Part shown: in pieces, positions 9,065 to 19,000 of the stretch | Layout of the letters: every line of letters starts with the position of its first letter | How positions within the stretch are numbered: position 1 is the stretch's first letter | DNA from: an uncultured Pelagibacteraceae bacterium | GTDB taxonomy: Bacteria > Pseudomonadota > Alphaproteobacteria > Pelagibacterales > Pelagibacteraceae | Assembly: GCA_902618975.1 (NCBI GenBank) | Contig: CACNCN010000003.1 | Location: 1 to 64,000 of the forward strand | Length of the DNA stretch: 64,000 bases | Direction: 5' to 3' | Program-made: the position numbers and the translations under genes | The notes under the pieces: model-generated | The model's database searches: none | The model's input: only the letters and a program-made list of their open reading frames with translations | Told to the model about the DNA's origin: nothing

Positions 9065-9310
9065 TTAACAACAAGTACAGCTTTTACTATCTTTTTTGAT
9101 TTTTTTAGTGGCTTTAGAAGCTTCCTCTAATTCTTTAATTTTTAAATCTTCTGCTGCTTTTTTTTTTAGTATTTTATCTTCGAAGTATTCATAAAGAGAT
9201 GAAAAACCCAATTTGGCTGCTTTTTTTTGCTCATAGTTTTTTCGACCTTTGAGGTTGTCTATTATTTTTATGATATCTTCATTCTGCATATTTTGATGTT
9301 TATTAACCAT
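9065..9310 (-). CDS. Small charged protein with CTCC tail, function unknown
   Basis: This 81-aa hydrophilic protein is rich in Lys and Glu. A predicted long helix (about residues 40-75) precedes the C-terminal KSCTCC. The clustered cysteines are unusual in a proteome this poor in Cys and might bind a metal or be a lipidation or redox site. The start is 2 nt downstream of the pnp stop on the same strand, so it probably belongs to the pnp transcript. No family recognised. Confidence 0.6.
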   Translation of the reverse strand: MVNKHQNMQNEDIIKIIDNLKGRKNYEQKKAAKLGFSSLYEYFEDKILKKKAAEDLKIKELEEASKATKKIKKDSKSCTCC

Positions 9311-9312
9311 TA

Positions 9313-11385
9313 TTATAAAGTTGCTTGTTTAATCGATAGTTTTACTTTTCCTCTATCAAATCCAATAACTTTGACTTTTACTTCATCTCCCTCTTTGACG
9401 ACATCTGTTACTTTTGCAACTCTTTTATCTGCAAGTTCAGAAATATGGACAAGTCCATCTTGTTTTCCCAAAAAGTTAACAAATGCTCCAAACTCCATAA
9501 TCTTCATAACTTTACCGTTATAAATTTTATTTAGCTCAGCTTTTGCCGTTAAGTCTTTAATCATCTGCATTGCTTTGTTTCTTGAGTCCTCATCGGGTGC
9601 AGCGACAGTAACTTCACCGTCATCATTTACATCAACCTTAGCACCAGACTTTTCAACTATTTCCCTAATAGTTGCTCCTCCCTTGCCAATAACTGTTGCA
9701 ATATCTTTTTTATCGACAGTTATTTTTTCCATTTTAGGTGTATGTTTTCCAACATCATCTCTAGATTTAGATAAAGCCTTATTCATCTCGCCTAAAATAT
9801 GTACTCTTCCATCTTTTGCTTGTTTTAAAGCTTGTTCCATTATTTCAAAAGTAATTCCTGTTATTTTTATATCCATTTGAAGAGAAGTTATTCCATCTTT
9901 TGTACCGGCAACTTTAAAATCCATGTCACCTAAATGGTCTTCGTCTCCTAGAATATCCGATAAAACACTATAATCGTCACCTTCTTTAATTAGTCCCATT
10001 GCAATACCTGCAACCGGTTCTTTAATTGGAACGCCAGCATCCATTAAAGATAGAGAAGAGCCACAAACTGTTGCCATAGATGAAGACCCATTAGACTCAG
10101 TAATTTCGGATACTATTCTAAAAGTATATGGAAAACTTTCTTTCGGCGGTAACGAAGAATTGATTGCTCTCCAAGCTAACTTACCATGTCCAATTTCTCT
10201 TCTTCCAGTTCCAATTCTACCTGTTTCACCAACTGAAAATGGAGGAAAATTGTAATGAAGCATAAATCTCTCTTTTTGTAGACCCTCTAAACTCTCAATT
10301 TTCTGCTCGTCGTCAGATGTTCCAAGAGTAGTTGTAACTATCGCTTGGGTTTCCCCTCTTGTAAAAAGCGCTGATCCATGAACTCTTGGAAGAATTCCTA
10401 CCTCGCACATAATTGGCCTTACATCAGCTAAACCTCTACCGTCTATTCTATTTTTATTTTTTAAGATATCAGTTCTGACAATTCTTTTTTCAAGATTTTT
10501 TAGCTCTGAATTGACATCTAATTCTGTATAGTTTTCGTTTTCTTCAAAGATCTTTTTGGCTTTGTCAGAGATTTCAGAAATCATGTTTGATCTATCTTGT
10601 TTATCTCTTGTAGAAAAAGCTTTTTTTAGGTCATTAGTAAAATCAGACTCTAATCTTTTTTTAACTTCTGATAAATCTTTTTTCTCTACGACCCAATCTG
10701 GTTTTTTACATTCCTTGGCAAGTTCCTCTATCATTTCGATTACAGGAACGAATCCTTCATGGCCAAATTTAACAGCATTTAACATTTCTTCCTCTGTTAA
10801 TCCACTTGCCTCAGATTCAACCATCAAAACTGCATTTTTTGTTCCTGCAACAACTAAGTCTAATTTTGAGTCTTTTAGTTGCTCTTTAGATGGATTAAGA
10901 ATGTATTCACCTTTGATAAAACCTACTCTAGATGCACCCACAGGGCCCAAGAATGGCATTCCCGATATTGCTAACGCTGCTGATGATGCAATAATTGATA
11001 ATATATCAGCTTCATTCTCTTTATCATAGGAAATAACAGTTGGAAGTACTTGCACTTCATTTTTAAATTCTTCTGGGAACAATGGTCTTATGGGTCTATC
11101 AATTAATCTTGATGTTAGTGTTTCATTATCAGTCGGCCTTGCTTCTCTTTTGAAATAACCGCCCGGGATTTTACCTGCTGCATAATATTTTTCTTGGTAA
11201 TTTACTGAGAGTGGGAAATAATCTACATCAGGATTTACTTTTTTAGCTCCAACTGCTGTTGCTAATACTACAGTTTCACCACAACTTGCAATCACTGCTC
11301 CATCTGCTTGTCTTGCAATTTTTCCTGTTTCAATGGTAATTTTTTTTCCTGCTACATCAACTTCTTTTTTAGTAATTTTAAACAT
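9313..11385 (-). CDS. pnp: Polyribonucleotide nucleotidyltransferase (PNPase)
   Basis: This 690-aa protein contains two RNase PH domains, then a KH domain ([15 protein letters not shown]) and an S1 domain ([17 protein letters not shown]...[10 protein letters not shown]). The catalytic-core segment [21 protein letters not shown] is intact, with its Asp residues. PNPase degrades RNA 3' to 5' using phosphate and is a degradosome component. It follows rpsO directly (stop TAA/ATG adjacency), the conserved rpsO-pnp pair. Confidence 0.97.
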   Translation of the reverse strand: MFKITKKEVDVAGKKITIETGKIARQADGAVIASCGETVVLATAVGAKKVNPDVDYFPLSVNYQEKYYAAGKIPGGYFKREARPTDNETLTSRLIDRPIRPLFPEEFKNEVQVLPTVISYDKENEADILSIIASSAALAISGMPFLGPVGASRVGFIKGEYILNPSKEQLKDSKLDLVVAGTKNAVLMVESEASGLTEEEMLNAVKFGHEGFVPVIEMIEELAKECKKPDWVVEKKDLSEVKKRLESDFTNDLKKAFSTRDKQDRSNMISEISDKAKKIFEENENYTELDVNSELKNLEKRIVRTDILKNKNRIDGRGLADVRPIMCEVGILPRVHGSALFTRGETQAIVTTTLGTSDDEQKIESLEGLQKERFMLHYNFPPFSVGETGRIGTGRREIGHGKLAWRAINSSLPPKESFPYTFRIVSEITESNGSSSMATVCGSSLSLMDAGVPIKEPVAGIAMGLIKEGDDYSVLSDILGDEDHLGDMDFKVAGTKDGITSLQMDIKITGITFEIMEQALKQAKDGRVHILGEMNKALSKSRDDVGKHTPKMEKITVDKKDIATVIGKGGATIREIVEKSGAKVDVNDDGEVTVAAPDEDSRNKAMQMIKDLTAKAELNKIYNGKVMKIMEFGAFVNFLGKQDGLVHISELADKRVAKVTDVVKEGDEVKVKVIGFDRGKVKLSIKQATL

Positions 11386-11634
11386 TTATTTCCTCAAATT
11401 TAATTTTGATATGACATTCTTATAAGACTCCATCTTATTTTTCTTAAGATATTCTAATAATTTTTTTCTTCTACTAACCGCTTTTAGCAATCCTACCGAT
11501 GAATGTTTATCTTTTTTGTTAGCTTTAATGTGTTTGGACAAATTATCAATTTTATCAGTTAATTGAGCAATTTGTAATTCAGAAGAACCTGTATCTTTAT
11601 CATGTAAAGATAATTCTTTGTAACTTTCTTTCAT
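11386..11634 (-). CDS. rpsO: 30S ribosomal protein S15
   Basis: This 82-aa protein carries the S15 signature: HDKDTGSSELQIAQLTDKI, the central HSSVGLLKAVSRRKKLLEYLKK and a C-terminal ISKLNLRK. S15 binds 16S rRNA early in assembly and often represses its own translation. It is about seven residues shorter than the E. coli protein at the N-terminus, where the first helix residues are missing. The gap to pnp is zero and to rbfA is 8 nt. The usual truB upstream neighbour is absent. Confidence 0.95.
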   Translation of the reverse strand: MKESYKELSLHDKDTGSSELQIAQLTDKIDNLSKHIKANKKDKHSSVGLLKAVSRRKKLLEYLKKNKMESYKNVISKLNLRK

Positions 11635-11642
11635 TTTTTCCT

Positions 11643-12008
11643 TTATTTGTATGTTTGTTTTATTAATTTTTCAATTTTTTCAGCATAATCGAAAGACTCA
11701 TCTTGTACGAATAATATTTTTGGTAAAAATTTCATCGTTATTTTTTTTGATAAAGTTTTTCTTATTACAAATGAAAATTCTTTTAATTTTTCAACAGTTA
11801 ATGAAGCATCTTTACCGCCAAGAGGTAAAACAAATGCTTTTGCCGTTTTAAGATCTGGGCTCATTCTAACTTCTGTAACTGTAATTTCTCTTGTCTCTAA
11901 GTTTGGTAATTTAGCTTCACCTCTTATAAAAATCATACTTAGAGCTTGTTTGATCATTTCACCAACTCTTAATTGTCTCTGAGTAATTGTTTTTCCAGCT
12001 GATGTCAT
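11643..12008 (-). CDS. rbfA: Ribosome-binding factor A
   Basis: This 121-aa KH-like protein matches RbfA: RQLRVGEMIKQALSMIF at the N-terminus, TVTEVRMSPDLKTAKAFVLPLG in the middle and RKTLSKKITMKFLPKILFVQDESFDYAEKIEKLI at the end. It binds the 30S subunit during late maturation near the 5' helix of 16S rRNA. The start overlaps the infB stop by 1 nt, consistent with coupled translation. Confidence 0.93.
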   Translation of the reverse strand: MTSAGKTITQRQLRVGEMIKQALSMIFIRGEAKLPNLETREITVTEVRMSPDLKTAKAFVLPLGGKDASLTVEKLKEFSFVIRKTLSKKITMKFLPKILFVQDESFDYAEKIEKLIKQTYK

Positions 12009-14209
12009 TATATTGATCTCTCTAAAGTTTTTGATTTATAGACTTCAATAATATCTTTTTTTTGAAAATCACTAAAATCTTTTAAAGTTATACCACACTC
12101 AAGGCCTGCAGAAACTTGTTTCGCTTGATTTTTTTCTCTAAATATTGAGCTAATTTTGCCATTAAATATAATGCTACCATCTCTGATAACTCTAGCGTTA
12201 GAGTCTTGTTGTATCTCACCATCCAATACTTTTGATCCAGCTACTTTGCCCACTTTTGATACTTTGAAAATTTCCAATATTTCTGCAGATCCAATTATAT
12301 TTTCCTCTACATCTGGTGTAAGCAAGCCAGACATTTTATTTTTTATGAAATCTAAAGCTTCATAAATTATATTAAAGTTATTAATTTGAATTTTTTCGTT
12401 CTCAGCAAGTTTTTTTGCCTCTTTTGTTGGTTTAACATTAAAAGCAACTAAAATTGCGTTAGTAGCTTTTGCAAGATTAACATCGGTCTCGGTTATCATT
12501 CCAATATCTGAAAGGATTATTTTTGGCTTAACCTCATCGTGTTTAATTAATGAGATTGTATTTTTTATTGCCTCGGATGAACCATGAACATCAGATTTTA
12601 TAATTATATTTAATTCTTCTATAGAATTATCTTTAAAAGCTAACTCTTTGTTTGCAAATGTAAGTGAATTTTTTCCCTCTTTCGACTCTTGAACTCTCTC
12701 CTGACTTATTGCTTTTGCTTCTTTTTCATTTTTAAGAACTACAAAGTCGTCTCCTGCTTTTGCAGCACCATTTATACCTAATATTTCTACTGGAGTTGAT
12801 GGAGTAGCTTTATCTAGTAATTCACCTTGATCATTCACGATCGCTCTTACTTTCCCCCATTTTAAGCCGCTAACAAAATAATCACCTTTTTTTAATGTAC
12901 CACTAGTAATTATTGCATTTAATATGGGTCCTCTGCCAATATCTATTTTGGATTCTATTATTGTTCCTTTAGCACTTGCATCATGATCAGTTTTAAGATC
13001 TAAAATTTCGGACTGAAGAAGGATTGACTCAATAAGTTTATCGATATTAAGATTTGTTTTGGTTGATATTTCTACCATTAGGGTATCACCTGACATATCC
13101 TCTGCTATAAGCTCATGCTCTAATAATTGATTTTTTACTTTCTGAACATCAGCATCTGGCAAATCACATTTATTTATAGCTACAACAATTGGTACATTTG
13201 CTGCTTTAGCATGTTTAATTGACTCTATGGTTTGTGGTTTCACTCCATCATCAGCAGCAACAACCAAAATTACAATATCAGTTAGTTTTGAACCTCTGGC
13301 CCTCATTTCGGTAAATGCTGCGTGGCCAGGAGTGTCTATGAAAGTTAATCTACTTTTTCCATATTTTATTTGATAAGCTCCAATGTGTTGAGTAATTCCT
13401 CCAAATTCATCTTCGGTAACATTTGTTTTTCTTAAAGTATCTAAAACTGAAGTCTTACCATGATCGACATGTCCCATCACAGTCACAATTGGAGGTCTTT
13501 CTGATAAATTTTCTGTTTTTGTTAGCTGTTCGTTTTTAATAATTTCATCAGCTTTTTGCTCTTTGATTGGAATATGACCAAATTCTTTTACAAGATACTC
13601 GGCTATATCTTCATCTATTGTATGATTTATTGTTACAGTTAATCCTATACCGATCAGATGTTTTAATATATTGCTAGATTGCTCGGCCATTCTATTTGCA
13701 AGTTCTCTTATAGTAATTAATTTTGGAATTTTAACCTCCCTTTTAATTGGCTTAATTTCTTCCTTTAAATTTTGACTCTTTGTATTTTCTTTTTGTTTTG
13801 CTCTTTTTAATGAAGCCATACTTCTAGATCTAGAGTCAATATCTCCATCACTTAATGCTCTTGAAAGGGTAAGTTTTAATTCTCGTCTTTTAAAACCATT
13901 CTTTCCTTTGTTGTCTCTAGATGGCGCTTCACCCTTTAATCTTTTTGTTGCTCTCTGTTCAGCTAATTTTCTTTTTTCAAAGTCTGATTTAGCAAAATTA
14001 TTAAAGTTTTTTTTATCTATAATTGGATTTGGTTGTCTCGCATTTATACTGGGTTTGTTAAACTTCTGAAAAGGTTGTTTTTTGTGAACTCTTCCAGGTT
14101 TTCTTTCAATTAAAACTGTATTTTTTGATTGAGATCTTGCTTGCTCTATACTATTAAATGTTCTCTTTGATTTTCCAGAAATTGATAATTTTAGTTTCTT
14201 TTTTTCCAT
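12008..14209 (-). CDS. infB: Translation initiation factor IF-2
   Basis: This 733-aa GTPase delivers initiator fMet-tRNA to the 30S subunit. Visible parts are a basic N-terminal region, an IF2_N-like segment (residues ~165-215, [20 protein letters not shown]), G1 [10 protein letters not shown]3 DTPGHAAF and G4 NKCD, then the beta-barrel and tRNA-binding domains. The N-terminal extension is shorter than in typical alphaproteobacterial IF-2 of 850-1000 aa, fitting a streamlined genome. It follows nusA by 10 nt; ylxR is missing from between them. Confidence 0.97.
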   Translation of the reverse strand: MEKKKLKLSISGKSKRTFNSIEQARSQSKNTVLIERKPGRVHKKQPFQKFNKPSINARQPNPIIDKKNFNNFAKSDFEKRKLAEQRATKRLKGEAPSRDNKGKNGFKRRELKLTLSRALSDGDIDSRSRSMASLKRAKQKENTKSQNLKEEIKPIKREVKIPKLITIRELANRMAEQSSNILKHLIGIGLTVTINHTIDEDIAEYLVKEFGHIPIKEQKADEIIKNEQLTKTENLSERPPIVTVMGHVDHGKTSVLDTLRKTNVTEDEFGGITQHIGAYQIKYGKSRLTFIDTPGHAAFTEMRARGSKLTDIVILVVAADDGVKPQTIESIKHAKAANVPIVVAINKCDLPDADVQKVKNQLLEHELIAEDMSGDTLMVEISTKTNLNIDKLIESILLQSEILDLKTDHDASAKGTIIESKIDIGRGPILNAIITSGTLKKGDYFVSGLKWGKVRAIVNDQGELLDKATPSTPVEILGINGAAKAGDDFVVLKNEKEAKAISQERVQESKEGKNSLTFANKELAFKDNSIEELNIIIKSDVHGSSEAIKNTISLIKHDEVKPKIILSDIGMITETDVNLAKATNAILVAFNVKPTKEAKKLAENEKIQINNFNIIYEALDFIKNKMSGLLTPDVEENIIGSAEILEIFKVSKVGKVAGSKVLDGEIQQDSNARVIRDGSIIFNGKISSIFREKNQAKQVSAGLECGITLKDFSDFQKKDIIEVYKSKTLERSI

Positions 14210-14219
14210 AAACCATACC

Positions 14220-15773
14220 TCAGTCTTTGTAAGCTATGCTTCTTGCAGACATAATTAATTCGTCAGCTTCTTGTTTAGACAGAGCAAAATCTTCTAAATA
14301 CCCTTTTATTTTAACTTTTTCCCCTTTAACGACATCAAAACCACCAGTTAGCTCATCTGATGCGAGATCAGCAAAATCATTTAAAGTCAAAATTTTTTTT
14401 TCTCCCAACGTAACTAACATTCCTGGCGTTAATCCTTTCAAATTAATAAGCTCTGTATCTAATCCTAACTCTTGTACTTTCTTTGATATTTCTTCTTGAT
14501 CTTTTAAATAAAATTCCTTTGCCCTATCAATCAATTCTTTAGCGGTATCCTCTTCGATACCTTCTATTTTTGCTAGATCATCTGTAGAGCTGTCTTTTAT
14601 TTCATCAATCGTAGAAAAGCCTTCAGCAACTAAAAGTTGTCCTAAAGTTTCATCAAGCTCAAGACTCTTTATTAAGTTTTCTGTTTTTTCTTTAAATTCA
14701 ATTTGTCTTCTCTCTGAGTCCTCTTGATCGGTCATTATATTTATTTCATAGTTTAATAATTTTGTAGCCAGCCTTACATTCTGTCCTCTTCGCCCTATAG
14801 CTTTGCTCAAATTTTCCTCATTAAGAATCACATCTAATTTTTTCATTTGATTGTCTACATTTACTCTTTGAACTTCTGCAGGTGAAAGAGCATTTGAAAC
14901 TACTATTGCAGGATCTTCTGACCAATTAACAATATCAATTTTTTCTCCCTGCAATTCATTCACTACAGCTTGAACTCTACTTCCACGCATACCCACACAA
15001 GCACCAACTGGATCAAGTGATGTGTCAATGGCTTTAACACATATTTTAGCTCTACTACCAGGATCTCTTGCAGAAGATTTTATTTCAATTAATCCATCAT
15101 AAATTTCTGGTACTTCTTGAATAAATAACTTTTCCATAAATTTTGGATGAGCTCTTGATAAAAAAATTTGCTGTCCTCTTGGTTCCCTTCTCACATCTAA
15201 ACAGTATGCTTTTACCCTATCGCCAGCTTTGATATTTTCTCTTGGTATCATCTCATTTTTTTGAATAATCGCCTCTGTACCCCCAAGATCAACAATTACA
15301 TTTCCAAATTCAAGTCTTTTAACAATTCCACTTAAGATGGTATCTTTTTTTTCTTTAAAATCATTATATTGCCTTTCTCTCTCGGCCTCTCTCACACTAT
15401 AGGTAATAACCTGTTTTGCAGTTTGAGCAGCAATTCTACCAAAATCGAATGATGGCAGAGGTTGAAGAATTTCATCGCCAATATTTTTTTCTTCAAATTC
15501 ATCACCTAATGAATGAGCTTTTTTTAAATCAATCTCAATGTTACTGTTGGTAACCTTATCTACAATAATTAATTTCCTATAAATCTCTATTTCACCACTT
15601 TCCCTGTTAATTTTAACAATTATTTCGTTTTCAGTACCAAATTTAGACTTGGCTGCTTTTGCTATACCATTTTCCATTGAGTCTATGATTAATTCTTTGT
15701 CTATAGATTTTTCAATTGCTACTGCTTCTGCAATTCTTAATAGTTCTAATTTATCCGCTCTTCTATTTAACAT
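14220..15773 (-). CDS. nusA: Transcription elongation/termination factor NusA
   Basis: This 517-aa protein has an N-terminal RNA-polymerase-binding domain (residues 1-130), an S1 domain (ILSGIVKRLEFGNVIVDLGG), two KH domains (including VGACVGMRGSRVQAVVNEL and LSKAIGRRGQNVRLATKLL), and two C-terminal acidic helix-hairpin-helix repeats as usual in proteobacteria. NusA controls pausing, termination and antitermination. A strong terminator-like hairpin ends 11 nt upstream of its ATG (see terminator entry). rimP, normally just upstream, is absent. Confidence 0.97.
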   Translation of the reverse strand: MLNRRADKLELLRIAEAVAIEKSIDKELIIDSMENGIAKAAKSKFGTENEIIVKINRESGEIEIYRKLIIVDKVTNSNIEIDLKKAHSLGDEFEEKNIGDEILQPLPSFDFGRIAAQTAKQVITYSVREAERERQYNDFKEKKDTILSGIVKRLEFGNVIVDLGGTEAIIQKNEMIPRENIKAGDRVKAYCLDVRREPRGQQIFLSRAHPKFMEKLFIQEVPEIYDGLIEIKSSARDPGSRAKICVKAIDTSLDPVGACVGMRGSRVQAVVNELQGEKIDIVNWSEDPAIVVSNALSPAEVQRVNVDNQMKKLDVILNEENLSKAIGRRGQNVRLATKLLNYEINIMTDQEDSERRQIEFKEKTENLIKSLELDETLGQLLVAEGFSTIDEIKDSSTDDLAKIEGIEEDTAKELIDRAKEFYLKDQEEISKKVQELGLDTELINLKGLTPGMLVTLGEKKILTLNDFADLASDELTGGFDVVKGEKVKIKGYLEDFALSKQEADELIMSARSIAYKD

Positions 15774-15784
15774 TCTTTTTACCT

Positions 15785-15811
15785 AAAAAAAAATGGGCCG
15801 AAGCCCATTTT
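15785..15811 (-). terminator. UUCG-loop hairpin with U-tract between metK and nusA
   Basis: Read on the minus strand, the stem AAAATGGGC (15811-15803), loop TTCG and arm GCCCATTTT (15798-15790) are followed by more T residues down to 15785. The stem closes with a C(UUCG)G tetraloop, which is exceptionally stable. It has the shape of an intrinsic terminator for metK, yet the nusA ATG begins at 15773, so there is no room for a promoter between hairpin and gene. It may act as an attenuator in the nusA leader. Confidence 0.85.
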
Positions 15812-15867
15812 GAAATTTCAACAATGTAACAGGAATATATTTATTTTAATTTAATTTTCAACAATAT

Positions 15868-17031
15868 TTAACTTTTAAATATCCCTGATTTATCTGTTTT
15901 TTCCCATGAAAATGACCCGTCTTTCTCTGAGTCTCTGCCAAAATGTCCGTATGCTGCTGTCTTTTCGTAAATTGGTTTATTTAAACCTAACATCTCTCTT
16001 ATGCCTCTAGGACTTAGATCAAAATTTTCATTTATCAATTTTTCCACATGTCTATTTTTTTCTTCATCATTATCAAATAAATCTACATATATGGACAATG
16101 GTTTTGATACTCCAATCGCATATGCTAATTGAATTAAACATTTATCGGCTATACCTGATGCAACTACATTTTTAGCTAAATATCTTGAGGCATATGCCGC
16201 TGATCTATCAACCTTTGTAGGATCTTTTCCAGAAAAAGCACCTCCTCCATGTGGAGCGGCTCCACCGTATGTATCAACTATTATTTTTCTTCCAGTAAGT
16301 CCGCTATCACCATCAGGTCCACCTATTACAAAATTTCCTGTGGGATTTACGTAAATTTCATTTTCGTCCAGGTCATTTAATAAATTTTTCGGAATTGACT
16401 TTTCAATATAAGGTTTTACTAGTTCTCTTACTTGCGATTGATTAACGTCAGCAGAATGCTGAGTTGATATCACAACTGACTTTACTTTTGACGGCTTACC
16501 ATCAATGTATTCGATGGTGATCTGACTTTTTGAATCTGGCTCGATATTTTTAAGCTTTCCAGATTTCCTATCTTGAGCCATTAATCTTAATATTTTGTGT
16601 GAATAATGTATAGGCGCTGGCATAAGAACATCAGTCTCAGTACAAGCATAACCAAACATTATACCTTGATCACCAGCTCCCTCATCTTTGTTGCCTGATG
16701 AATCTACACCCATAGCTATATCAGAAGATTGAGCGTGCAAATGACTCTCAATTTTAGTAGCTTCTTTCCAAGTAAATCCTTCTTGGTCATATCCAATATC
16801 TTTTATGCAGTTTCTTACCTTTTCAATTAAATCATTTTTTTTTATTTCTGGTCCTCTTACTTCTCCAGCCAAAACAACTTTATTTGTTGTTGTTAATGTT
16901 TCGCAAGCTACTCTTGATTGCGGTTCACTCTTTAGATATGAGTCAACTACCATATCAGATATTCTATCGCAAACTTTATCGGGGTGGCCTTCTGAAACTG
17001 ATTCACTAGTAAATAGATAGTTTTTTTTCAT
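15868..17031 (-). CDS. metK: S-adenosylmethionine synthetase
   Basis: This 387-aa enzyme makes S-adenosylmethionine from ATP and methionine. Signatures are [17 protein letters not shown] at the N-terminus, [12 protein letters not shown] (ATP-binding), and [19 protein letters not shown]. The stop of lnt and the start of metK abut (lnt ends at 17032), so metK is read from the fur-miaB-phoH-ybeY-lnt transcript and has no leader space for a SAM riboswitch. trmB, the usual next gene, is missing; a terminator-like hairpin follows. Confidence 0.97.
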   Translation of the reverse strand: MKKNYLFTSESVSEGHPDKVCDRISDMVVDSYLKSEPQSRVACETLTTTNKVVLAGEVRGPEIKKNDLIEKVRNCIKDIGYDQEGFTWKEATKIESHLHAQSSDIAMGVDSSGNKDEGAGDQGIMFGYACTETDVLMPAPIHYSHKILRLMAQDRKSGKLKNIEPDSKSQITIEYIDGKPSKVKSVVISTQHSADVNQSQVRELVKPYIEKSIPKNLLNDLDENEIYVNPTGNFVIGGPDGDSGLTGRKIIVDTYGGAAPHGGGAFSGKDPTKVDRSAAYASRYLAKNVVASGIADKCLIQLAYAIGVSKPLSIYVDLFDNDEEKNRHVEKLINENFDLSPRGIREMLGLNKPIYEKTAAYGHFGRDSEKDGSFSWEKTDKSGIFKS

Positions 17032-18570
17032 TTAATGACCTTTCTTTTTTAAGAAGAAAATTAAAGTAATATAAAATAACATTAAATAAAAGAAGATCTT
17101 ATTACCATGTTTAGAAAAAATTGTAGTATTAATAGATTTTACTGTATTAAATTCTATAACACCACTCTCAGTTGATTCAATTTTGTTTTCTATTAAGCCT
17201 ACAGGACTAATTAACGCGGAAATACCGTTGTTAGCTGATCTTATTAAATTTTTACCTTCCTCAATAGATCTTAATATTGAATGTGAGAAGTGCTGAAATG
17301 GGCCAATGCTATCTCCAAACCATCCGTCTTCAGAAATATTAACAATTACATCATAATAATTTTTATTTTTTGATAAATTGCCTGAGTAAATTATTTCATA
17401 ACAAATTAATGGTAAAATTGAAAAGTAATCTAATTCAATAATATTTCGAATATTGGATGGTGAGAAGGATTGATATCCTTGAGTAATTTTTTTTAGGCCA
17501 AACTTAGATAGAATTTTTTCTATTGGGAGATATTCACCAAAAGGAACAAGTTTGTTTTTTTTATATATATCAATGGGCTCTAATTCATTGTTAAATAAAA
17601 CTAAAGAATTATATACTTTAGAGTCTTCAACAATATTCATGCCAATTAATAATTTATGATTTGAAGAATATCTATTTTTAAATAAATAGCTTAGGTACTT
17701 TTGATTTTGAAGCGAAACACCAGTTAATATTCCTTCAGGGAATATAAATAATGTATTTAGATCTTTATTTGGATCGCTAATCTTGTATATTTCGTCAATT
17801 CTTACAATTGGATCTTCATTATTAAGGAATCTATTTAAATCAATTTTGGGAGAAATTATTTTTATTTGTGTATTTAAACTTTTTGTCTCATTTTTATTAT
17901 AATTATCTATTCTTAGATGACCATAAATGTAATTGAGTGTGAAAATTAATAAAAAAATTGAAAATACAGATATTTTAAATTTTAATTTTTTTTCAAATAA
18001 AATAACTAATGGTATTAAAAAAAAAGTAATGCATATTAAGTTTAAGCCATAAGTTCCTACCACAGAAAGTATTTGTATCAATTTTGTAAATTCTGTAAGA
18101 CTATATACGTTTAGGTTCCATGGAAAACCTGTTAAGATTATTCCTCTTAAAAACTCAATAAGTGAAAAACCAACTGAAAAAATCATTAAAGATGAAAGAT
18201 TTTTTTGGATATTAAAAAATGATAAAAATATTGTGATTAATCCATAAAATAGTGCAAGACACGCCGGTATTAAACATAAAGAAAATGGTATCAAAAATTT
18301 ATAATCCTCTAAAAAGGTTAATGAATTACTAATCCAATAAAGACTTGAAAAAAAATATCCAAACCCAAAAAACCAACCTATAAAAAAAGATTTTTTTTTA
18401 TATATTTTGTTTTTACATAAGATTAAAAAAAGTGCTGGAAAGCACAAAAAATTTAAGAAAAAATAATTATATGGAGGAAGACTAAAAGAATTTGCAATCC
18501 CTAAAAAAATAACAATTAAGTAATCAAAGTTAAATTTATTATGTCTTCTATGTGTAAAGTTTATGTTCAA
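17032..18570 (-). CDS. lnt: Apolipoprotein N-acyltransferase
   Basis: This 512-aa inner-membrane enzyme adds the third acyl chain to lipoproteins. About seven hydrophobic helices in the first 210 residues and one at the C-terminus flank a periplasmic nitrilase-like domain. The catalytic residues are recognisable: Glu in FPEGILTG, Lys in KNKLVPFGEYLP and Cys in LICYEIIY. It overlaps ybeY by 23 nt, and an equally good later start exists because the first residues are not conserved. Confidence 0.93.
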   Translation of the reverse strand: MNINFTHRRHNKFNFDYLIVIFLGIANSFSLPPYNYFFLNFLCFPALFLILCKNKIYKKKSFFIGWFFGFGYFFSSLYWISNSLTFLEDYKFLIPFSLCLIPACLALFYGLITIFLSFFNIQKNLSSLMIFSVGFSLIEFLRGIILTGFPWNLNVYSLTEFTKLIQILSVVGTYGLNLICITFFLIPLVILFEKKLKFKISVFSIFLLIFTLNYIYGHLRIDNYNKNETKSLNTQIKIISPKIDLNRFLNNEDPIVRIDEIYKISDPNKDLNTLFIFPEGILTGVSLQNQKYLSYLFKNRYSSNHKLLIGMNIVEDSKVYNSLVLFNNELEPIDIYKKNKLVPFGEYLPIEKILSKFGLKKITQGYQSFSPSNIRNIIELDYFSILPLICYEIIYSGNLSKNKNYYDVIVNISEDGWFGDSIGPFQHFSHSILRSIEEGKNLIRSANNGISALISPVGLIENKIESTESGVIEFNTVKSINTTIFSKHGNKIFFYLMLFYITLIFFLKKKGH

Positions 18571-19000
18571 AATATTTAAGTATTTTTAGCTCATTTAAAT
18601 GCATTTTTTTATAATCCTTATATACTATATGATTATAACCTAGCAAATGCAGATAACCATGTACCCACATTCTATCGAGCTCGTATTTAAAATCTGTTTT
18701 TATTGATCTCTTACTTACAAATTCAAAACTAATTGCTATATCGCCTAAGTAATTATTATCTAAAATATTTTTATTGTTTAGAGGAAAAGACAATACATCT
18801 GTTGATTTATTTTTCTTTCTAAATTTTTTATTAAGTGACTTCATGTTTTTATTGTCTGTAAGTAAAATTGAAAATGAGTGTTTTTTTTTTAGTATAGGCT
18901 TCTTCGATAGATGTTTAATATTTTTTTTTATATAATTAATTATTTTAAATTTTTTTTTCTTCCATTCAGGATTATCAATAATAATATTTACACTTATCAT
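18548..19000 (-). CDS. ybeY: Endoribonuclease / rRNA maturation factor YbeY
   Basis: This 150-aa protein has the UPF0054 metal-binding motif HGYLHLLGYNHI, with all three zinc-ligand histidines kept; the usual GYDH is GYNH here. LTDNKNMKSLNKKFRKKNKSTDVLSFP is the other conserved block. YbeY is needed for 16S rRNA 3'-end processing and 70S quality control. It overlaps phoH by 1 nt and lnt by 23 nt. Confidence 0.93.
   Translation of the reverse strand: MISVNIIIDNPEWKKKKFKIINYIKKNIKHLSKKPILKKKHSFSILLTDNKNMKSLNKKFRKKNKSTDVLSFPLNNKNILDNNYLGDIAISFEFVSKRSIKTDFKYELDRMWVHGYLHLLGYNHIVYKDYKKMHLNELKILKYFEHKLYT

Noticed and set aside
10556-11029. 157-aa open frame antisense to pnp
   Set aside because: It is Ser-rich low-complexity sequence mirroring the pnp coding strand, has no recognisable motif, and pnp explains the DNA.
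15774-15867. SAM riboswitch around metK
   Set aside because: This gap is downstream of metK, and metK abuts lnt upstream, so no leader exists. The hairpin here is a terminator shape.
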